DNA from: Oscillospiraceae bacterium
GTDB taxonomy: Bacteria; Bacillota; Clostridia; Oscillospirales; Ruminococcaceae
Reading direction: 5' to 3'
Assembly (NCBI GenBank): GCA_017472965.1
Contig: JAFUNR010000013.1
Coordinates: 1-36,242 of the forward strand
Length of the DNA: 36,242 nucleotides
Made by a program: the position numbers and the translations under genes. How positions within the stretch are numbered: position 1 is the first letter of the stretch; each line of letters starts with the position of its first letter. The notes below the pieces were generated by a model. The model saw nothing but the letters and a program-made list of their open reading frames with translations, was not told the DNA's origin and ran no database searches. Positions 32,568 to 36,242 of the stretch are shown in pieces.

Positions 32568-33611
32568 TCACTTCACCCAGCCTTTCATCTGATCACGCAG
32601 ATTTTTTTCACCCAACTTCATCTCATCGGTCAGCCAGTGCAAATTTTCTTCGATCACATATCCTATCAGTGCTCCAACAAAAGGTCCTGCGACCGGAACA
32701 CACACCGCACCCACATATGCGCCGATCGCTGTTGCCGTCAACATCGTACCGCCACTGAGCACCACATCAACAATAATATCCCAACACAGTTTTTCTTTTG
32801 AAGCACCCGCTCCATACGAATCCCTATTTTCTTCAATATTGCTGCCGATTTCGAGCACAAGCCCCAAGGCATCTATCCAATCCGGCAGCGCCTTTCCCAA
32901 ATCATCTAATATCGCAGCAGATTTCCTTGTTTTATGTATAAAAGCCTTTCGCCCTGTTACATCCGCCGGGATCGGTCTGGTATCCACTTTATAACTGCCT
33001 GTTTTCAGAACGACTTCCGTAGCCGGCCCAAGCCATTCAGTTACACTCGCATACGCCGCGGCTGCCTGCGTGATTATCTGCGCCTGTTCCTCCGGCGGGA
33101 TGCGTCTGCCGGAGGGCAGAATGATCTCTCTGCCGTAGTTTCTGACGGCAATTGTGACAGGATCGGATAACGCCTGCTTATAATACTGCATCTGACGCTG
33201 CGCGGCGACCTCGGCGCGGCGGGGATCGGCGGCGAACATTTCGGCACTGTAATAGGCCGGCTGCGTATTTTCCGTTACCGCTTTGGCAGCGCCGGGGGTA
33301 TGCAGAAGCTCTTTGCCGCGGATGGCATCGGCCTGCACGGCGGGATCGGCGGGAGCGTGTGACCCTGCTGCAGCAGCCTTGTGCGGTTGCTGACGGGCGC
33401 GGTATCCACCGTGGTCTGCGCGGGCAAAACGGGCTGCTGCACCGGGGGATCTGCTTCCAGTATACCATTCTGCGGGTGATTTGTATACCCCGCGGGGGAG
33501 ATTTTGGGCGGCTGAAAAGTGCCTGTGCAACGGACAAAACCGGAAAAACACACATAAAAAATCTCCCGCGGGACGGTTGAACTCCCTGCGGGAGACAGGT
33601 TCAAAGATCAT
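32568..33611 (-). CDS. Toxin module with glycine-rich membrane-inserting end
   Basis: 347 codons are open from an ATG that overlaps the lipoprotein stop (ATGA), but codons 1-about 87 are unlikely to be the native protein: they translate the terminator at 33555-33594 and an out-of-frame copy of the shared stub. From residue 88 (ADPAVQADAIRGKELLHTPG) the frame agrees with residues 109-139 of the gene at 34104. The specific C-terminal domain begins near residue 120 (YYSAEMFAADPRRAE). It ends with a hydrophobic, Gly/Ala-rich helical hairpin (SGGTMLTATAIGAYVGAVCV, then PVAGPFVGALIGYVI) and an amphipathic tail. This resembles membrane-active C-terminal toxin domains of Firmicutes. A polytopic membrane protein gene follows immediately. 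Stub frameshifts suggest it is not expressed as a complete toxin here. Confidence 0.7.
   Translation of the reverse strand: MIFEPVSRREFNRPAGDFLCVFFRFCPLHRHFSAAQNLPRGVYKSPAEWYTGSRSPGAAARFARADHGGYRARQQPHKAAAAGSHAPADPAVQADAIRGKELLHTPGAAKAVTENTQPAYYSAEMFAADPRRAEVAAQRQMQYYKQALSDPVTIAVRNYGREIILPSGRRIPPEEQAQIITQAAAAYASVTEWLGPATEVVLKTGSYKVDTRPIPADVTGRKAFIHKTRKSAAILDDLGKALPDWIDALGLVLEIGSNIEENRDSYGAGASKEKLCWDIIVDVVLSGGTMLTATAIGAYVGAVCVPVAGPFVGALIGYVIEENLHWLTDEMKLGEKNLRDQMKGWVK
33349..33390. repeat. 42-bp junction sequence, copy 2
   Basis: See copy 1 at 31754. Here it joins the stub after SNR directly to DPAVQADAI, skipping about 90 codons that are present in the gene at 34104. Confidence 0.8.
33555..33594 (-). 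terminator. Terminator of lipoprotein gene, copy B
   Basis: CTCCCGC (33563-33569) pairs with GCGGGAG (33588-33594), with an inner GGGA/TCCC stem, followed leftward by ATTTTTT. Confidence 0.9.
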
Positions 33612-34087
33612 TCATCGGCGGGCAGATATTTCTGTACCAGCGCATTGAACTGCTTGGTATCCAGCACCAGATCCATGGAGCGGAAGATACTTTCACTTCC
33701 CACCCATTCCGCATCCTCTGCACAGACCAACACGATCCGCCCTCTTGCATCAATAAACTCACTGCAGCCGCATTTGTACACAATGCGAAACAGCGGTACA
33801 CCCACGCGGGGATTATTGTTCTCGCTTTTATGAGAAATCACCGTTGTTACATCCAGCTCGCAGATCTCATCCGCACAGGTTTCAAAATCCTCGACCCGGC
33901 AAATATTGGCATACCGCACCGATTCCCCATCAACGATCTCATTGATCCGGGCAACTGTCATATACGAAACCGTTTTATCATTCACCTTATGCATAAAACC
34001 GGTTGTCAGCGGGTCGGGATCGCAGCCGGTCAGCAGAAGTGTGATTACGGCCAGTATTGCGCCAAAAAGAACAACGCGCTTTCTCAT
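33608..34087 (-). CDS. Lipoprotein, candidate immunity protein, copy B
   Basis: 159 residues, same signal peptide and lipobox (LLTGC, Cys22) as copy A. It starts 16 bases after the metallopeptidase module stop, with GGAGGT in that gap, so the two form one unit. It differs from copy A at residues 34, 36, 72, 86, 119, 120, 121, 124, 128, 129, 131 and 133. The flanking DNA is nearly identical in both copies, so the 119-133 patch is exceptional. A role as immunity protein to the adjoining HExxH domain is inferred from position and anchoring. Confidence 0.82.
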   Translation of the reverse strand: MRKRVVLFGAILAVITLLLTGCDPDPLTTGFMHKVNDKTVSYMTVARINEIVDGESVRYANICRVEDFETCADEICELDVTTVISHKSENNNPRVGVPLFRIVYKCGCSEFIDARGRIVLVCAEDAEWVGSESIFRSMDLVLDTKQFNALVQKYLPADE

Positions 34088-34103
34088 ATAAGTACCTCCA
34101 GCA

Positions 34104-35180
34104 TCAGTTCAGACATTTCACCAGCAACAGCTCCTGTATAAGGAGAGACACCGCATCCACACAATCGCTATAAATCTCATACCCCGTATACCACGCATCC
34201 GGCCACGGAGCCTTATCGATCGTTCTATCCGTCACGCCGCCGAGTTGATCGGCCTCTGCTTCCCACGGGGCACCGTAGTAGGAAAAATCACCAAACAAGC
34301 TTTCATCAAAAATGAATCCCACCACCGATGGAATCGCTACGCTCAATGTATATGCCAGTGCACCTTTTTCATCCAACTGAAGCGTGTGACCGTATTCGTG
34401 GTTCAGAAGCATTTTATTTGCTTTTTCCTTTTGCAGTCCAATCACACCAAAAGAAACGCTGGACTTCGCGTTTGCAAGCCGAAGCACCGGAACACCTTTA
34501 TATGCCGAAAAAAAGTTCGATTCCAGAACGATATTTTCATCGGTGTTATCCAGATCAAAATTTCGGATGTCTTCCATCAGCTTATCCACCGTATCCTGCG
34601 GCAGAAAATTATCCAGTTCTTCTTTGATCTTATCACTGTATTGGTTTAAATCAATATTTTTATACTGTTTGTACAGCTCATCGGCGATCTTGTCCGGCAG
34701 GATACGGCGAAGCTTTGCATTCAAACCATCCTTTTGCATCACCAACTTCTCCGCCGGAAAAGCTGGCTGTGTATTTTCCGTTACCGCTTTGGCAGCGCCG
34801 GGGGTATGCAGAAGCTCTTTGCCGCGGATGGCATCGGCCTGCACGGCGGGATCGGCGGCAAGCGTGCGGGCGGCCTGCTCTTTGCGCTGCGCGGCAGCAG
34901 CGGCGCGGGCAGCTTCGGTGCGTCGCTGCTCCTTCAGCCAGTCGCCGCCGGTGGTGCGGCCCTGAATGACGGCCAGACCGGCGGGATCATTGCGGTAAAG
35001 CCGCTCCACATCGGCCTTTTGGGCGGGGGTGAATTCCCGGTAAAGGTCGGCAAGCTGCTCCAGCTTTTTGGCCAAAAGGGCAAGGTCGGGTTCTCCCTCC
35101 TCCGCTCCGAACAGCGCCGCGCGGTTGCTGACGGGCGCGGTATCCACCGTGGTCTGCGCAGGCAAAACGGGCTGCTGCAC
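34104..35180 (-). CDS. Toxin-like protein with HExxH metallopeptidase end, no clear start
   Basis: 358 codons from a GTG at 35180 that lacks any Shine-Dalgarno site; the frame is open upstream to 35483 with no ATG, so the true N-terminus is missing or elsewhere. Residues 1-about 140 are a Pro/Ala/Gln-rich linker (PAGLAVIQGRTTGGDWLKEQ, an Ala-rich helix, then DPAVQADAIRGKELLHTPG). Residues about 142-358 are the specific domain: a long helical part, strand-rich VVLRLANAKSSVSFGVIGLQ-like region, then NHEYGHT with the zinc motif HEYGH (261-265) and WEAEAD (306-311) offering a third ligand. That spacing matches metallopeptidase toxin domains at the ends of polymorphic toxins. A lipoprotein gene follows at once. 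Domain call good; toxin role inferred. Confidence 0.7.
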   Translation of the reverse strand: MQQPVLPAQTTVDTAPVSNRAALFGAEEGEPDLALLAKKLEQLADLYREFTPAQKADVERLYRNDPAGLAVIQGRTTGGDWLKEQRRTEAARAAAAAQRKEQAARTLAADPAVQADAIRGKELLHTPGAAKAVTENTQPAFPAEKLVMQKDGLNAKLRRILPDKIADELYKQYKNIDLNQYSDKIKEELDNFLPQDTVDKLMEDIRNFDLDNTDENIVLESNFFSAYKGVPVLRLANAKSSVSFGVIGLQKEKANKMLLNHEYGHTLQLDEKGALAYTLSVAIPSVVGFIFDESLFGDFSYYGAPWEAEADQLGGVTDRTIDKAPWPDAWYTGYEIYSDCVDAVSLLIQELLLVKCLN

Positions 35181-35388
35181 CGGGGGATCTGCTTCCAGTA
35201 TACCATTCTGCGGGAGATTTGTATACTCCTCAGGGAGATTTTGGGCGGCTGTTTTGTTGGGAACAGGCGGGCGAAGCGGCTCTGTTTTCGGAGCTTTGGT
35301 TCCCCAGATATCCTCGGTCTGTTTTGCCTTGTTGGCGGCAAGGGCATCCGGGCCGGTATTCGGGCGGCGTGCGGCTTTCGCCGCATGG
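35181..35388 (-). other. Start-less upstream part of the toxin stub
   Basis: In frame with the gene at 34104 this reads HAAKAARRPNTGPDALAANK, AKQTEDIWGTKAPKTEPLRP and on through AAQNLPEEYTNLPQNGILEA. It is a Pro-rich linker continuous with the downstream protein. It begins immediately after the DegV terminator, which means that a longer gene was cut here. The part 35210-35251 is the third copy of the segment at 28950 and 33472. No promoter or ribosome site for this strand is visible. Confidence 0.65.
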
Positions 35389-35422
35389 AAAACGGGCCTG
35401 CTGCCAAGCTGCAGCAGGCCCG
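35389..35422 (-). terminator. Terminator after the DegV gene
   Basis: Perfect 12-bp arms CGGGCCTGCTGC (35393-35404) and complement (35411-35422), six-base loop, TTTT leftward. It isolates the toxin stub from DegV transcription. Confidence 0.85.
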
Positions 35423-35483
35423 CCTTCGAGAAGAAAGGAGATAAAGATGAAAATCTATATGAAGAAGAGGAGGGAAAGCGTAT

Positions 35484-36242
35484 TTATGCCAACGCGCCGC
35501 CGTCGGCGGGGGTGTAGAAGGCCACAGCCACCGCGCCGGGGCCAACATGGGTGCCGATGCCGCAGCCGATACGGCACACGGGCACGGCGGCGGTGTGGGT
35601 CTGCCACAGATCGGCGCTTTGCTGCAGGTAATTTCGGGCGGCGGTATCATCCGTGCCGGTATAGCCCACGGCGTAGGGCAGGCTGAAATTGATGCCGCCG
35701 CGCTCTGCCACTGTGCGGTTGAGCAGGTTGTTGCTCTGGGTCAGGCCGCGGGCCTTGCCCAGCATGATCAACTCGCCGTTTTTGGCGGTGAGCACCGGCT
35801 TGATGCCCAGCAGCCCGCCGGCAAGAGCCACAGCAGAGGAAATGCGCCCGCCGCGCTTGAGATAATCCAGCGTATCCACCACGCCCAGCAGCACCACGGA
35901 ATCCCGCCGCGCCAGCAGTTCGGCTTCGATGGCGGCGGCATCCAAGCCGGCATCGCGCATACGCACGGCGTATTCCACCTGAATGCGGGTGCCGATGGCT
36001 GCATTCAGGCTATCCACCACGCGCACCCGGCTGCCATAGCCATTTGCGGCGATCAGCGCACTTTGCAGCGTGCCGGAAAGCCTGCCCGAAACGGTGATGA
36101 TCACCGCCTCGTCCCCTTCGCCCAGAGCGGCAAGAGCCTCCTGAAACTGCCACGGCGTCACCTGACTGGTGGTGGGCAGCTCGCCGCCGGCGGTGCGCAT
36201 GGCAGAGAAGTTGTCGGTGGAAAGATCCATGCCGACGCGGTA
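35484..36242 (-). CDS. DegV family fatty-acid-binding protein, 5' end outside window
   Basis: The last 252 codons; the frame runs off the right edge (YRVG precedes the first visible Met at 36230), and family members are about 280-290 residues, so about 30-40 residues are missing. Seen: PTTSQVTPWQF, ITVSGRLSGTLQSA and DTLDYLKRGGRIS, the conserved blocks of DegV proteins, with VDSLNAAIG between them. DegV-type proteins bind a fatty acid; in Firmicutes FakB members pass it to the kinase FakA for phospholipid synthesis. A cytoplasmic protein without signal peptide. Confidence 0.92.
   Translation of the reverse strand, partial: YRVGMDLSTDNFSAMRTAGGELPTTSQVTPWQFQEALAALGEGDEAVIITVSGRLSGTLQSALIAANGYGSRVRVVDSLNAAIGTRIQVEYAVRMRDAGLDAAAIEAELLARRDSVVLLGVVDTLDYLKRGGRISSAVALAGGLLGIKPVLTAKNGELIMLGKARGLTQSNNLLNRTVAERGGINFSLPYAVGYTGTDDTAARNYLQQSADLWQTHTAAVPVCRIGCGIGTHVGPGAVAVAFYTPADGGALA

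Larger units (their letters stand above)
33472..34158. repeat. Duplicated segment, copy B
   Basis: Partner of 28950-29635. To the left the homology of this copy continues with the stub at 35112-35251 through the segment 33387-33513; to the right it continues into the complete metallopeptidase module, so copy B is the more complete one. Confidence 0.9.

Noticed and set aside
33352-33611. N-terminal 87 residues of the open frame that ends at 32568 taken as a real protein start overlapping the lipoprotein stop
   Set aside because: These codons run through a terminator and an out-of-frame copy of the linker. The ATGA overlap is probably a coincidence, since the same sequence at copy A leads to nonsense.
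35446-35686. Plus-strand ATG with a very good AAAGGAG, encoding an Arg-rich 80-residue frame
   Set aside because: After about 13 codons it is antisense to the DegV gene and becomes an Arg-rich shadow. The start site may be a relic of a gene cut during rearrangement, but no product can be supported.
1-36242. CRISPR arrays, tRNA or rRNA genes, phage integrase or attachment sites
   Set aside because: None was found by reading both strands. The repeats in the right part are long gene duplications, not regularly spaced short repeats.

Overview
The window is GC-rich and densely coded, with strong Shine-Dalgarno sites, GTG and TTG starts next to ATG, and Firmicutes-type promoters and terminators. 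The gene content (many glycosidases, M20 amidohydrolases, an MATE pump, a polar amino-acid ABC transporter, DegV) fits a gut Clostridia genome, most likely Oscillospiraceae/Ruminococcaceae (Faecalibacterium, Gemmiger or Subdoligranulum-like). That placement is inference from style, not from a marker gene.

Region 1 (1-10,600) is carbohydrate and amide degradation. The left edge holds five nearly contiguous hairpins. A leftward operon follows: M20 amidohydrolase, GH20-type hexosaminidase, small membrane protein. Divergent from it is a rightward operon: a DUF5722-like clan-A glycosidase, a 63-residue protein and a large GH106-like hydrolase, closed by a strong terminator. A GH2 enzyme then has its own promoter and terminator.

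Region 2 (10,600-18,500) holds an AT-richer metallo-beta-lactamase-fold hydrolase, an AraC regulator divergent from an MATE exporter, and a leftward operon (substrate-binding lipoprotein, permease, ATPase, AbgB-like amidohydrolase) driven by a consensus promoter with a structured 5' leader.

Region 3 (18,500-27,150) is one leftward operon, aroF-tyrA-aroB-aroA-aroC-pheA-aroE/K-aroQ. It encodes every step from erythrose-4-phosphate plus PEP to chorismate and on to prephenate, phenylpyruvate and 4-hydroxyphenylpyruvate, with no tryptophan genes. Upstream is a leader I could read completely: a promoter, a 37-codon peptide with 11 Phe/Tyr codons, three mutually exclusive pairing segments and a perfect 14-bp terminator. 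This is a classic ribosome-mediated attenuator sensing Phe and Tyr.

Region 4 (27,150-36,242) starts with a cardiolipin synthase and ends with a DegV gene cut by the window edge. Between them lies a leftward array that looks like displaced C-terminal modules of a polymorphic toxin. Each module is a shared, start-less proline/alanine-rich stub joined to a different C-terminal domain: an HExxH metallopeptidase, a glycine-rich membrane-inserting domain, and a lytic-transglycosylase-like domain. Each is followed by a candidate immunity gene (lipoprotein, polytopic membrane protein, lipoprotein). A 686-bp segment is duplicated, the duplicated lipoproteins differ mainly in one 15-residue patch, two junctions carry the same 42-bp sequence, one gene has an in-frame TAG, and several stubs are frameshifted. 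I see no tRNA, rRNA, CRISPR array, transposase or integrase.
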